NCBI GenBank assembly: GCA_027493625.1
Contig: JAOSKM010000002.1
Coordinates: 62,001 to 126,000 of the forward strand
Length of the DNA stretch: 64,000 nucleotides
DNA from: Planctomycetota bacterium
GTDB taxonomy: Bacteria; Planctomycetota; UBA8742; UBA2392
Reading direction: 5' to 3'
In this document: positions 26,362 to 35,383 of the stretch, one piece after another
Layout of the letters: every line of letters starts with the position of its first letter
How positions within the stretch are numbered: the first letter of the stretch is position 1
Translations under genes and position numbers: made by a program
The notes under the pieces: model-generated
Told to the model about the DNA's origin: nothing
The model's input: only the letters and a program-made list of their open reading frames with translations
The model's database searches: none

Positions 26362-26502
26362 CGCTCAACCCAGAGGAATTGCTTCGTAATGGTGAGAGCA
26401 CTCCACGCTCTTCACTTGAAAACAAGAAGGTGCGAAGAACTTTTGGTGTCGCAGTTCCTTCGCGTCTTCGTTCCTTCGTGTTCCAAGGCCGTTAACGCAA
26501 TG

Positions 26503-26583
26503 AACCCGGCAGGGGGCTGCCGGGTTCGCTTTGCAAAGCTCGATGGAAAATGGGGGAGGGGCCATCGAGCCTCTAGGGTTTTT
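26503..26583 (+). other. Two hairpins with T-run; terminator or small RNA candidate
   Basis: AACCCGGCA pairs with TGCCGGGTT (26503-26511 with 26518-26526). GCTCGATGG pairs with CCATCGAGC (26538-26546 with 26562-26570), followed eight bases later by TTTTT. This could terminate hemY transcription or be part of a structured RNA within the gap 26207-26814, where I see no gene. Confidence 0.4.
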
Positions 26584-26751
26584 CTTGCGCGTTGCGCGCG
26601 TGGAGAAGGGTGCTTCGGAAGAAACACCGCGTTGATGAAGTCCTTTCGTTGCGTTACTGCTTCTTTGCTTCCGTCTGGTCCTTCAGTTCAGGGTCGCTCG
26701 TCTGTCCCCTCATGCTTCCGAATCGTCCCTGTTCAATTTCTTAAACGGACT

Positions 26752-26800
26752 CCCCGGGATTTGAGTTCCATAAATCCCCCGGCAGCGCTCCGAATTTTTT
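26752..26800. terminator. Hairpin with T6 run before the meaB end
   Basis: CCGGGATTT pairs with AAATCCCCCGG (one bulge), and TTTTTT follows after a short spacer. It lies 15 nt beyond the meaB stop and faces hemY, so it could serve as a terminator for rightward transcripts. It is weak for meaB, since the T-run is on the other strand. Confidence 0.35.
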
Positions 26801-26814
26801 CGATGTGGAACTAA

Positions 26815-27756
26815 CTACAGCGCAAGCTGTTGCAGCAGCGCTTTAACCGCCGCGCGTGGCGAAAGCTGACGGGCGCGCACCTGCCCGCGAAGCCCTTCAA
26901 ATGCGGTGTTTGCACGCCCCTGCCCCTTCAGCGCATCCAGCAGCGCCGCGCCCGCCAGGTCCGTCAGGCGTGACTCCGCGCGCTTCTGCCTGACACCCGC
27001 CAGTAACCCGTTACTTCCGAGAAACGTGCGATGTTGTGCAATCGCCGCCGCCAGCTCGCTCGCGCCCTGCCCCTGCGTGGCCACCGTGCGCACGATCGGC
27101 GGGTTCCAGGCGCGCGCGGATTCCGGCCGCAACTCCATGCCTTCCTTAACATCTTCTTCCAGCCGCTCGGCGCCTTCGCGGTCGGCCTTGTTGATCGCGA
27201 CCACCTCGGCGATCTCCATGATGCCGGCCTTGAGCGCCTGCACGCTGTCGCCGGCGCTGGGCGTGAGCACCACCACGGTGGTGTCGGCCAGGCGCGCGAT
27301 GTCGACCTCGCTTTGGCCGACGCCGACAGTTTCCACGATGATGGGGTCAAAGCCCGCCAGGGCCAGCACGTCGCAGGCGTCTTCGCTGCCGATCGCCAGG
27401 CCGCCGAAGCGCCCGCGGCTGGCCATGCTGCGCACGAACACGTCGGCATCCAGGCTGTGTGCGGTCATGCGCAGGCGGTCGCCCAGCAGCGCGCCGCCGC
27501 TAAAGGGGCTTGACGGGTCAACAGCGACCACGCCGACGCGTTTGCCCTGTCTGCGGTACTCGCTCAGCAGGGCGCTGGTGAGGGTGCTCTTGCCGCTGCC
27601 GGGCGGGCCGGTGATGCCGATGCGCTCCGGGTGCGGGAGGTTCGTGTACTCGGCGTCCAGCGCGGCGCAGAAGGCATCGTCGCCGTTCTCCACCAGCGTC
27701 AGCGCCCGCGCGATCGCACGGGTCTCACGGGCCTTGATGCGTGAGAGCAGGTCCAT
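26815..27756 (-). CDS. meaB: MeaB-type GTPase, methylmalonyl-CoA mutase chaperone
   Basis: A 313-residue G3E-family GTPase with Walker A GITGPPGSGKSTLTSALL (near residue 50), [18 protein letters not shown], the switch VETVGVGQSEVDIA and the NKADREGAE base motif. MeaB loads and protects B12-dependent acyl-CoA mutases. The start at 27756 (MDLLSRIKARE) is the conserved beginning; the frame is open upstream but carries no similarity. An IcmF mutase with its own MeaB-like G domain lies 6 kb away, so this protein may serve a separate methylmalonyl-CoA mutase elsewhere. Confidence 0.9.
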   Translation of the reverse strand: MDLLSRIKARETRAIARALTLVENGDDAFCAALDAEYTNLPHPERIGITGPPGSGKSTLTSALLSEYRRQGKRVGVVAVDPSSPFSGGALLGDRLRMTAHSLDADVFVRSMASRGRFGGLAIGSEDACDVLALAGFDPIIVETVGVGQSEVDIARLADTTVVVLTPSAGDSVQALKAGIMEIAEVVAINKADREGAERLEEDVKEGMELRPESARAWNPPIVRTVATQGQGASELAAAIAQHRTFLGSNGLLAGVRQKRAESRLTDLAGAALLDALKGQGRANTAFEGLRGQVRARQLSPRAAVKALLQQLAL

Positions 27757-27829
27757 GGGGTCAGTATGGCGAGCAGTGGCACGCGCTTCCAGCGCGTGGT
27801 TCGTGCCACGTGCTTCCAGCACGTGCCAC

Positions 27830-29512
27830 TCAATCCGCCGTGGCTTCCGCGTACTTGCGCGCCGCGGAGCGGATCACCGGCGAGTTGTCGCGGTCTTTCA
27901 TCTTCACGAACCAGCCGTGCAGGTCTTTGCGTTCGCGCTCATTGGCCGGCTGGATGCTGCCCACCCGGTTCAGCGCCGCCAGCCGCACCGTGGGCGACAG
28001 GTCTTCCTCGGCCACGCGCTGCAGGCGCGCGATGTCGCTCAGGGGCACCGCGGCCGCGGCCACCGCGCGCAGCGCAGCATCCTTGTTGGGGTCGAGGTAC
28101 TCCTCCAGCAGGGCCGACTTGTCGGACGCCCGTGAAAGCAGCGCGCCCAGGGCCTGCGACTTCACGCCCAGGTTGGTGCCTTGCTCAAGTACCTTGCGCA
28201 ACTCGGCGTCGGCAGCGGTCAGCGAGCTCTGGCGCAAGCCCTCAATCGCGCCCTGCGCGGCCGCCACGTTCGGGTCGTCGGCGGCGGCGGTCAGGCGCTG
28301 CAGGTCGGCTTCATCGGATGCGAAGCTGCCGAAGGCAGTCAGGTAATCGGGATAGTTGGCGTCCTTGCGCGCCAGTCCGGCCTCGATCATGGCACGACCA
28401 TCGGGCACGTCGTGGGCGGCGATGCGCTGGATCAGCAGCCGCTTATGCTCGGCGGGCATGGCGCCCTGCAGCAAGCCTACAAGCAGCTTGGGGAGTTCCT
28501 CTCCTTCAACCAGTGAATCAAGCCAGTCTACTGGCCAGGCACTCCTTCCACCCCAACGTGGCGGATACCATTCCGCAAGTTCCGTCGCGTAATCCCACCA
28601 CTCTGAACCTGCTAGATCTTCGAAGACCGATCCGTAGGGTTGATAGGTGAGGATGTAAGCCAGAAACAATACGCCGCGGATAAACCTGTCAGCGTTACGG
28701 CGTTGCAGGAAGCCGCGGAGTTCGAACTGCAATGCACTCGCCAGAGTAGGCAGTTCGTACTTGATGACTGGCAGGAATACTTCAATACGCGCGATGTCGA
28801 GCAGCCAGTCCGGCTTCTCGGTGTCGAGCAGGTTGCGCAGCAGGGCCATCAGGCGGGCGTCACCGCTATCGTTTTCGCGCCAGCCTTTCACCAGCGACTC
28901 GAACAAGGTCTGCGCGATCAGCTTCAGTTCTTCGATTTCGCCGCCCTCGAACTGGTCGTCCGTGCCCAGCAGCTTGGCCGTGCGCGTGTCGTGCACGTGC
29001 ATTGCCCAGTCAAGCCGGCGCTCCGCGGCGTGGAACGCCAGAAAGTACTGGATGCGCACCAGCGCGTTCTGCTCGCTGTCCAGGGCCGCGCGCACGCGCT
29101 CGTCCACCAGCTCGTGCGGCCGCGCCTTGGCCAGCATGTCCTGGTTGAGCGCGACGCCCTTGCGGTCGGAGGCGCGAGTGGCGATGGCCAGGTTGCTGAG
29201 CCAGATGTCGATCTCGCGCGCGCTGTTGGCGACCTCCGGATCGGGCTCCGGCGACTCGCCGCCGTCATCGTTGCCGGCCGGCGTTTCGTCGTTGTTCGCG
29301 GCCGGCGCGTCCTCGTTGGCTGCCTCGCGCATGGGCTGGCCGCGCGAGCCGAGGTCCGGGATCACGGCCGCGCGGTTGGCGGGGGCGTTTCCGGAACTGG
29401 TGGCCGCCGGCGTTTGCAGCAGGAAATAGCCCCCCAGCGCCAGGCCGATCACGACCGGCAAAGCAATCAGCGGAACCAGCCAAACGGCCCGAGACGAAGA
29501 GGCGTCATCCAT
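27830..29512 (-). CDS. Membrane-anchored HEAT-like repeat protein
   Basis: A 560-residue protein with one N-terminal membrane segment (VPLIALPVVIGLALGGYFLL), an acidic Asn/Asp/Pro linker (about 60-90), a long helical middle, and C-terminal HEAT-like helical pairs (SPTVRLAALNRVGSIQ; NSPVIRSAARKYAEATAD). It is probably an extracytoplasmic scaffold. Such repeat proteins are common in planctomycetes. No enzyme motif is seen. It lies between meaB and a REP-type transposase, 74 nt from the meaB start. Confidence 0.65.
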   Translation of the reverse strand: MDDASSSRAVWLVPLIALPVVIGLALGGYFLLQTPAATSSGNAPANRAAVIPDLGSRGQPMREAANEDAPAANNDETPAGNDDGGESPEPDPEVANSAREIDIWLSNLAIATRASDRKGVALNQDMLAKARPHELVDERVRAALDSEQNALVRIQYFLAFHAAERRLDWAMHVHDTRTAKLLGTDDQFEGGEIEELKLIAQTLFESLVKGWRENDSGDARLMALLRNLLDTEKPDWLLDIARIEVFLPVIKYELPTLASALQFELRGFLQRRNADRFIRGVLFLAYILTYQPYGSVFEDLAGSEWWDYATELAEWYPPRWGGRSAWPVDWLDSLVEGEELPKLLVGLLQGAMPAEHKRLLIQRIAAHDVPDGRAMIEAGLARKDANYPDYLTAFGSFASDEADLQRLTAAADDPNVAAAQGAIEGLRQSSLTAADAELRKVLEQGTNLGVKSQALGALLSRASDKSALLEEYLDPNKDAALRAVAAAAVPLSDIARLQRVAEEDLSPTVRLAALNRVGSIQPANERERKDLHGWFVKMKDRDNSPVIRSAARKYAEATAD

Positions 29513-29554
29513 GCTTCCTGTTTAACGCACCAAGGGCAAATTCGTTAGGGCATA

Positions 29555-29576
29555 GCCCCCTGCGTATGCAGGGGGC
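29555..29576 (+). repeat. REP, left end of the 29.6-kb transposase unit
   Basis: GCCCCCTGC-GTAT-GCAGGGGGC is a perfect 9-bp stem. ATAG at its 5' foot is a one-base variant of the GTAG tetranucleotide. An inverted partner lies at 30175-30199. Confidence 0.75.
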
Positions 29577-29613
29577 ATCGGCACGCCCAGCAGACGATAA
29601 CCGAGGACCTTCA

Positions 29614-30093
29614 TCAACGCGGACCATCCTGCCGGTGCAGCACGTAGTGCACGCAGGCCTCGATATCGGCCCATGAGTGCAGGAACAGCTTGTCGCCACC
29701 CTCGGTCCACACCTCGCGATCGGCCGCCATCAACCCCTCCCGCCGCAGGCGGCGCGTGCCGTAGGCCTTGAAATCGCGCAGCACGTCATCGACCGGCTTG
29801 TCGGCGGTGACCACGACGTGAACGTGGTTTGAGCGCACGTTCAGGGCGTGCAGCTGCCAGCCCCGGTGCTCGCAGACCTCCCGAACGGCGGCGTCGACAG
29901 CGCCGCGCATCTCGGGCGTCAGTTTGGTTGGCGCGTGCTTGAGTTGCCGGCGGCGCCGCTGTTCCAACAGCGGATCGGCCTTGTGTTTGCCGGGGTAGAA
30001 GTCGTTCTTGCGGTCGCGCCAGCCGCGGGAGTCGCCATGGACCCAGGTGCCGTAGGTGGTCCAGGTGATGAAGTAGTGGCCGGGCCGGTCCAT
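29614..30093 (-). CDS. REP-associated Y1 transposase (RAYT)
   Basis: The 159-residue single-strand transposase has the HUH motif in NVRSNHVHVVVTA and a catalytic Tyr candidate in DFKAYGTRRLRREG. Its N-terminus, HYFITWTTYGTWVHGDSRGW, is typical of the REP-associated branch of IS200/IS605-like proteins. Inverted palindromes (29555, 30175) flank it with conserved outer bases, as expected for a domesticated REP/RAYT pair. No frameshift or stop is seen, so it may be active, unlike the relative at 16776-17393. Confidence 0.85.
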   Translation of the reverse strand: MDRPGHYFITWTTYGTWVHGDSRGWRDRKNDFYPGKHKADPLLEQRRRRQLKHAPTKLTPEMRGAVDAAVREVCEHRGWQLHALNVRSNHVHVVVTADKPVDDVLRDFKAYGTRRLRREGLMAADREVWTEGGDKLFLHSWADIEACVHYVLHRQDGPR

Positions 30094-30174
30094 GGGATGT
30101 TTGCGGACTTTGTGTTCGGCCGCTGATTCGCGTTGATGGCCGGGTGTTTGTTTGGGTCCTTCATTGCTGCTGAT

Positions 30175-30199
30175 GCCCCCTGCTTACGCAGGGGGCTAC
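30175..30199 (-). repeat. REP with GTAG foot, right end of the transposase unit
   Basis: On the minus strand GTAG is followed by CCCCCTGC-GTAA-GCAGGGGGC. It mirrors 29555-29576, including the outer GATG. The TAG of GTAG (30196-30198) is the stop codon of the isomerase gene. Confidence 0.75.
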
Positions 30200-31053
30200 G
30201 TGGCTGATGTATACGGCAGCAGGAACTGGCGGGCCCTTTGCGCTACCTCTACGGCCTTGTGCTCGAAGGTGTAGAGCTCGACGGTGATCCACCCGTTGTC
30301 GTAGTCGGCCTGGCGCAGCTGCTTGAAGAACTCGTCGAAGTCGATTGCGCCGTCGCCCGGCACTAAGTGGAAGTGCACGCGGTCCTTGGCGATGTCCTCG
30401 ATCTGGATGTGATGGATGCGGCCTTTGAACCTGGCGGCGTTCGCGGCCGGGTCTTCACCCACGCAGTAGAAGTGGCCGACGTCGAAGTTCAGCCCCAGCC
30501 ACTGCTCGGCCACGGGGTCCCCGGCAAAGCGCTGCATGAAGGCCTCGTATTCGCCGGCCTTCTCGATCAGCAGGCCGGGCTCGGGCTCGATGCACAGGCG
30601 CACGCCGGCCTGTTGCGCGTCGGGCAGCACGCTGCGGATGCCCTCTTCAAACCAGTCGGCGGCCTGCTCGCGCGTGACGCCCTCATCGATGGGCCCGCCC
30701 GGCTCGGTGCTGATGGTGGGGGCACCCAGCTCCGCGGCGAGGTGCAGGCACTGGCGGGTGTGCTCCACGCGCAGTTTACGGCGCGCGGGATCGCGCTCGC
30801 ACCAGCTCGGCCGGTGGCAGCCCTCGATGCCGTACAGCATGAAGGCGTTGCAGTTGGAGACGGCCAGCTTGCGCGCGGCCAGCTTTTCGCGCCAGCGCTT
30901 GATGTCGGCCGGCTTCACCTGCGGCGGGAAGGCGTGAGGCACATCCAGCAGGATCTCGATGCCCTGGTAGCCGGCGTCGGCGACCAGGTCGATCGCCTCA
31001 TCCAGCGAGTAGCGCTTCAGGGCGTTGCTTGCGAATGCCAGTCGGAAGCTCAT
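30196..31053 (-). CDS. Sugar phosphate isomerase/epimerase (xylose isomerase-like TIM barrel)
   Basis: This 285-residue protein has the AP endonuclease 2/xylose isomerase-like fold. The first strand (FRLAFASNALKRYSLDEAID) and GYQGIEILLDVPHA give the barrel start. Metal ligands fit CIEPEPGLL (Glu), NFDVGHFYC (Asp, His), IHHIQIEDIA (His) and ITVELYTF (Glu), so it should be an active divalent-metal isomerase or epimerase. The substrate is unknown and no sugar-pathway gene is nearby. The stop codon lies in the foot of a REP. Confidence 0.75.
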   Translation of the reverse strand: MSFRLAFASNALKRYSLDEAIDLVADAGYQGIEILLDVPHAFPPQVKPADIKRWREKLAARKLAVSNCNAFMLYGIEGCHRPSWCERDPARRKLRVEHTRQCLHLAAELGAPTISTEPGGPIDEGVTREQAADWFEEGIRSVLPDAQQAGVRLCIEPEPGLLIEKAGEYEAFMQRFAGDPVAEQWLGLNFDVGHFYCVGEDPAANAARFKGRIHHIQIEDIAKDRVHFHLVPGDGAIDFDEFFKQLRQADYDNGWITVELYTFEHKAVEVAQRARQFLLPYTSAT

Positions 31054-31173
31054 GGCATAAAGTTAGGTTGGCGGCGCGAAACGCGAAAGGCTCTGAACCA
31101 CGATGCGTGCGCGGAAACGAGCGACGGACGAGATTGCACAATGCGCCGGGCGGGAATTCGTTACACTGAAGGC

Positions 31174-31677
31174 ATGGCCGGCGACAAAAACCATTACGAG
31201 ATGGCGTTCAGCGGCCTGCTGATCGAGGCGGGAGTGCGCGCGCTGGCCGTCGACGAAGCGCGGCGCCCGGTGCTGAACGGCATTCAGCTCAAGAACTTCG
31301 ATTTCCTGGTCAACGGCCTGGAGAACGTGTGGGCGCTGGATCTGAAGGGCCGGCGCGACCGGCCCTGGATCACGCGCACGGACCTGTTCTCGATGATGGG
31401 CTGGAAAAGCCTGCTGGGGGCGGCGGCCGAGCCGGCCTTCCTGTTCGCCTTCTTCCAGCCGCCGCACGCGGCGGCCGGACGCGCGGCGCTGCTGGAATGC
31501 ACGCAGCACGAGACGCCGGCCGGGCTGTACCGTTTCTGTGTGCTGCCGATAGCGGCCGCCCAGCGCATCGCGCGCCCGCGCAGCGAGAAGTGGGGCACCT
31601 TCGGCTTCGAATGGCGGGCATTCGCGCGCGCGGTGCTTCCTCTGGAGGCAATCCTGCCGCTGCCCAGCGCGGTATGA
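31174..31677 (+). CDS. HYExAFE family protein
   Basis: The 167-residue soluble protein starts MAGDKNHYEMAFSGLLIEAG, which carries the HYExAF signature of a family found in planctomycetes. The fold looks nuclease-like: FDFLVNG...VWALDLKGRRDR resembles a PD-(D/E)XK core (D, then D-x-K), although catalysis has not been shown. The start at 31174 begins the signature within six residues. It is divergent from the isomerase and convergent with the amidohydrolase. Confidence 0.7.
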   Translation: MAGDKNHYEMAFSGLLIEAGVRALAVDEARRPVLNGIQLKNFDFLVNGLENVWALDLKGRRDRPWITRTDLFSMMGWKSLLGAAAEPAFLFAFFQPPHAAAGRAALLECTQHETPAGLYRFCVLPIAAAQRIARPRSEKWGTFGFEWRAFARAVLPLEAILPLPSAV

Positions 31678-31689
31678 TCGCCCGAACGC

Positions 31690-32958
31690 CTACCGGTTCT
31701 CGTACAGCAGGTTGAAATTCTGGTCGTAGACCGCCGCGATGCTTTTGCCCGGGTTGCGCCGGTACTGCTCCACCAGCGCGTCCAGGATGTGCTCCGGGTC
31801 GCGGTCGCTGCGGTCGATGCTCGGCGGCCGATGAAACTCGATGAACCCGGCCCGGCTGGTGCCCATGATGCGGGTGACGCGGCTCTTGCGGCTGGCGTAG
31901 CTCTCCAGCATCTCGAGGCTGACGGTGGCGCGGAAGAAGGCCTCCAGCGTGTTCACCGGCGCGCTCCAGTCGTGGATGCGCGTCACCGTCTCGATGGTGT
32001 CCAGCATGCACAGCTCGGGCCCCGCGCCGATGTCCGTGCCCAGCACCCAGGGGATGTCCATGGCGCGGACTTTCTCGAGCTTCATGCGGCCGCTGCCCAG
32101 CGCTTCATTACTGGTCGGACAGTGCACCACGATGCTGCCGCGCTGCTTGATGGTGCGCCAGTCGAAGTCGTCCAGCCACACGCAGTGCGCCAGCAGCGTG
32201 CGCGGCGACAGCAGCCCGGCCTGGTCGTAGACGTCCAGATACGATTTCGCGTCGGGGAACGCGCGTGCCACGGCCGCGCATTCGTCTTCGTTCTCGGCCA
32301 GGTGGGTCTGGACCCAGAGGGTGTAGTCGAAGGCGAACTCCTGCAGCTCTTTCAGCGTCTTCATGTCGCAGGAGAGTGCGAAGCGCGGCGTGACCGCCAG
32401 CTGTTCCTCGAACTCGATCTGCAGTTGCTTCAGCTCGGCGATCACCTGCGGCAGCGGGCGCACCAGCTCAGGGGGCTCGCCGGTGGTCATCACCGTGGGG
32501 CCGATCAACGAGTAGCGAATGCCGGCGTGTTTGGCGGCGCGCACGCTCTCAAGGTGCGGGCTGCACCAGCAGGCGCCGGCGAGCGTGCCGGCCGCGAGCT
32601 GCTTGCGCGCGAAGCCCTCGGCGGCGACGTCGGCGAAGGCCTGGTTGCCGAAGCGGGCTTCCTCGGGCCAGGCATCTTCGGCCAGCCAGCCCAGCAGGGA
32701 CTTGCCCTTCACGCCCGCGATGCGGTGCTGCACCCAGTGGAAGTGCCAGTCGCAGAAGGCGGGTGTGATGACGCCCTCAACCGGGATCGGCTCGTATTCG
32801 ACGTGCGGTAAACCCAGGTAGCCCGATTCCGGCCTGTGGAAGGGGTCGTCGTAGCTGGTGTAAAGGATGGAGTTGCCCTCAACCCGAGCCTGGTTGGGGC
32901 TGATAGGCCAGACGCACTGGCCCTGCAACACACGACGTTTGACCGGCTCGTTGTGCAC
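31690..32958 (-). CDS. Amidohydrolase, guanine deaminase-like
   Basis: The 422-residue metal-dependent hydrolase has FCDWHFHWVQH (the HxH metal pair), QTHLAENEDEC (His), LLAHCVWLDD (His) and LGTDIGAGPE (Asp). VHCPTSNEALGSG and the QTHLAE and GTD context are closest to guanine deaminase and chlorohydrolase-type enzymes that strip an amino group from purines or triazines. The start is probably GTG 32958 (VHNEPVKRR), because GAGGATTGC precedes it; the frame is open further up to 33024. Confidence 0.78.
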   Translation of the reverse strand: MHNEPVKRRVLQGQCVWPISPNQARVEGNSILYTSYDDPFHRPESGYLGLPHVEYEPIPVEGVITPAFCDWHFHWVQHRIAGVKGKSLLGWLAEDAWPEEARFGNQAFADVAAEGFARKQLAAGTLAGACWCSPHLESVRAAKHAGIRYSLIGPTVMTTGEPPELVRPLPQVIAELKQLQIEFEEQLAVTPRFALSCDMKTLKELQEFAFDYTLWVQTHLAENEDECAAVARAFPDAKSYLDVYDQAGLLSPRTLLAHCVWLDDFDWRTIKQRGSIVVHCPTSNEALGSGRMKLEKVRAMDIPWVLGTDIGAGPELCMLDTIETVTRIHDWSAPVNTLEAFFRATVSLEMLESYASRKSRVTRIMGTSRAGFIEFHRPPSIDRSDRDPEHILDALVEQYRRNPGKSIAAVYDQNFNLLYENR

Positions 32959-33147
32959 GCAATCCTCGGCGCAGGGAACTGCAGCTTTCGGCCCCCAGCG
33001 TATGCAGCAGGCTCGAGTTTGCAAACCCGCGGTGCGGGGCCGGGCAAGCCAGCCAGTTCTTCAAGCAACAGTTCAGGGAAGGCTACGCCTGCTTCCGCGG
33101 GTTGGGGGGACAGCGAATCGCACGCTGTGCCTGAGCCAAACCAAAGC

Positions 33148-33223
33148 CCGGCCTGCAAAGGCCGGACGGATTACACTGGTCATGCCAACACAGGTGGAAC
33201 TGCCCGGGATTGGCATCCCGGGC
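33148..33223. other. Hairpins downstream of the mutase gene
   Basis: CCGGCC-TGCAAA-GGCCGG (33148-33165) and GCCCGGGAT-TGGC-ATCCCGGGC (33202-33223) lie just past the mutase stop. Neither has a T-run. They may slow transcription or be dispersed palindromes. The gap 32959-33232 has no gene that I can support. Confidence 0.4.
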
Positions 33224-33232
33224 TCTGGTCTT

Positions 33233-35383
33233 CTACATGTTGCGGCGGTACTGGCCGCCTACTTCGTAGAGGGCGTGGCTGATCTGGCCGAGTGAGCAGA
33301 ACCTTACGGTGCGCATCAGCTCGTGGAAGATGTTGCCGCCTTCGAGCGCCACGCGCTTGAGGTGCTCGAGCGCCTTGGGCGCGCCCTGCTGGTGGCGCTG
33401 CTGGAAATCGGCCAGGCGGTTGATGCAGCTTTCCTTCTCGGCCTGGGTGGCGCGCGCGAGCTCGATCTTCTGCTCGCGCTCCGTGGGGTGCGGGTTCAGG
33501 AAGGTGTTCACGCCGATGATCGGCAGCTCGCCGCTGTGCTTGAGCTGCTCATAGACCATCGACTCTTCCTGGATCTTGCCGCGCTGGTACTGCGTCTCCA
33601 TGGCGCCGATCACCCCGCCGCGCTCGGTCAGGCGGTCGAACTCCTGCAGCACGGCCTCTTCCACCAGGTCGGTCAGCTCTTCGATGATGAAGCTGCCCTG
33701 CATGGGGTTCTCGTTCTTGGCCAGCCCCAGCTCCTTGTTGATGATGTGCTGGATGGCCAGCGCGCGGCGCACGGACTCGTCGGTCGGCGTGGTGATCGCC
33801 TCGTCGTAGGCGTTGGTGTGCAGGCTGTTGCAGTTGTCGTAGATCGCGTACAGGGCCTGCAGCGTGGTGCGGATGTCGTTGAACTGGATCTCCATGGCGT
33901 GCAGGCTGCGGCCTGACGTCTGGATGTGATACTTCAGCATCTGGGAGCGGTCGTTCGCCCCGTACAGACGCTTCATCGCCACGGCCCAGATGCGCCGGGC
34001 CACGCGGCCGATCACCGAGTACTCGGCGTCCACGCCGTTGGAGAAGAAGAAGCTGAGGTTGGGCGCGAAGTCGTTTACGTCCATGCCGCGGGCGCGGTAG
34101 GCCTCGACGTAGGTGAAACCGTTGGCCAGCGTGAAGGCCAGCTGCGTGATGGGGTTGGCACCGGCCTCGGCGATGTGATAGCCGCTGATGCTGACCGAGT
34201 AGTAATTGCGCACGTTGTGGTCGATGAACCAGGCCTGCACGTCGCCCATCATCTTGAGCGCAAACTCGATGCTGAAGATGCAGGTGTTCTGGGCCTGGTC
34301 TTCCTTCAGGATGTCGGCCTGCACGGTGCCGCGCACGGTGCTGACGGTCTCGCGCTCGATGCGCTCGAATTCGGGCTCGCTCAGCAGCTTGCGGATTTCT
34401 TCCCAGGGTACGTCAAAGCAGCGCGGGTCCTGCCACGCGGACTTGAGCAGCGCGTGCGGGTCGGACATCTCGCCGGGCGCGACCTTGGGGTCGCGGATCG
34501 GCACGAACAGCCGCTGCGGGCCGCGCGCGGGCTTGAGGCGGCCTTGCTCCATCAGGAACTTGCGGGCCTGCTGGCGCGTGGCGGCGTTGAAGAAGAACGC
34601 CAGGATGATCGGCGCCGGGCCGTTGATCGTCATGCTGACGCTGGTGGTCGGCGCGCACAGGTCAAAGCCCGCGTACAGCAGTTCCATCTCTTCGACCGTG
34701 AAGATCGCCACGCCCGATTCGCCCACCTTGCCGTAGATGTCCGGGCGCTGGTGCGGGTCTTCGCCGTAGAGCGTCACGCTGTCAAAGGCGGTGCTGAGGC
34801 GCGCGGCCGGCTGGCCCTCGCTCACCAGGTGAAAGCGCCGGTTGGTGCGCTCCGCGGGGCCTTCGCCCGCGAACATGCGGGTGGGGTCCTCGCCGCTGCG
34901 CTTGTAGGGGTACACGCCGGCCGTGAAGGGGAAGCGGCCCGGCACGTTTTCCTCCAGCAGCCAGACCAGCAGGTCGCCCCAGTCATGGAACTTGGGCAGG
35001 GCCACTTTCGGCAGCTCGGTGCCGCTGAGCGTCACGGTGTAGTTGGCGACGTGGATTTCACGGCCTCTGACCTCGTAGACGTTTTCGGCGGCGGTGTAGG
35101 ACTTCTGCAGCTCGGGCCAGGCGCGCAATTCGTTGAGGCAGGCGCCGTCGAGTTCGCCCAGCAGCTGGTTGTAGCGCTTGCGCAGCCTGAGGATCGCGGC
35201 GTCGTCGTGCTTTTCTTCGAGGTGCGTAAGCGGCGCGGCCGGCTTGTCGCCCAGATCCTGCAGCACGCTGTAGGTGGCGCCCAGTTTGGTCGCGATGGCG
35301 CGCTGCTGCTCGGCCCACTTGTGGTAGCCGCGCACGCTTTCGGAGACTTCAGACAGGTAGCGGATGCGCTTGCCGGGCACCAC
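33233..35383 (-). CDS. icmF: IcmF, mutase domain (downstream part of split gene)
   Basis: About 716 codons match the C-terminal acyl-CoA mutase half of IcmF ([20 protein letters not shown] onwards, with [20 protein letters not shown] and SMTINGPAP). In the intact fused protein this follows the B12 and G domains. Here the upstream frame contains a TGA inside the 81-bp repeat at 35438-35518, and the codons between ([18 protein letters not shown]) are in the mutase frame but lack a good start. GTG 35383 has no clear Shine-Dalgarno sequence. Either the gene is broken, or a one-base assembly error beside the repeat splits it artificially. Confidence 0.8.
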   Translation of the reverse strand: MVPGKRIRYLSEVSESVRGYHKWAEQQRAIATKLGATYSVLQDLGDKPAAPLTHLEEKHDDAAILRLRKRYNQLLGELDGACLNELRAWPELQKSYTAAENVYEVRGREIHVANYTVTLSGTELPKVALPKFHDWGDLLVWLLEENVPGRFPFTAGVYPYKRSGEDPTRMFAGEGPAERTNRRFHLVSEGQPAARLSTAFDSVTLYGEDPHQRPDIYGKVGESGVAIFTVEEMELLYAGFDLCAPTTSVSMTINGPAPIILAFFFNAATRQQARKFLMEQGRLKPARGPQRLFVPIRDPKVAPGEMSDPHALLKSAWQDPRCFDVPWEEIRKLLSEPEFERIERETVSTVRGTVQADILKEDQAQNTCIFSIEFALKMMGDVQAWFIDHNVRNYYSVSISGYHIAEAGANPITQLAFTLANGFTYVEAYRARGMDVNDFAPNLSFFFSNGVDAEYSVIGRVARRIWAVAMKRLYGANDRSQMLKYHIQTSGRSLHAMEIQFNDIRTTLQALYAIYDNCNSLHTNAYDEAITTPTDESVRRALAIQHIINKELGLAKNENPMQGSFIIEELTDLVEEAVLQEFDRLTERGGVIGAMETQYQRGKIQEESMVYEQLKHSGELPIIGVNTFLNPHPTEREQKIELARATQAEKESCINRLADFQQRHQQGAPKALEHLKRVALEGGNIFHELMRTVRFCSLGQISHALYEVGGQYRRNM

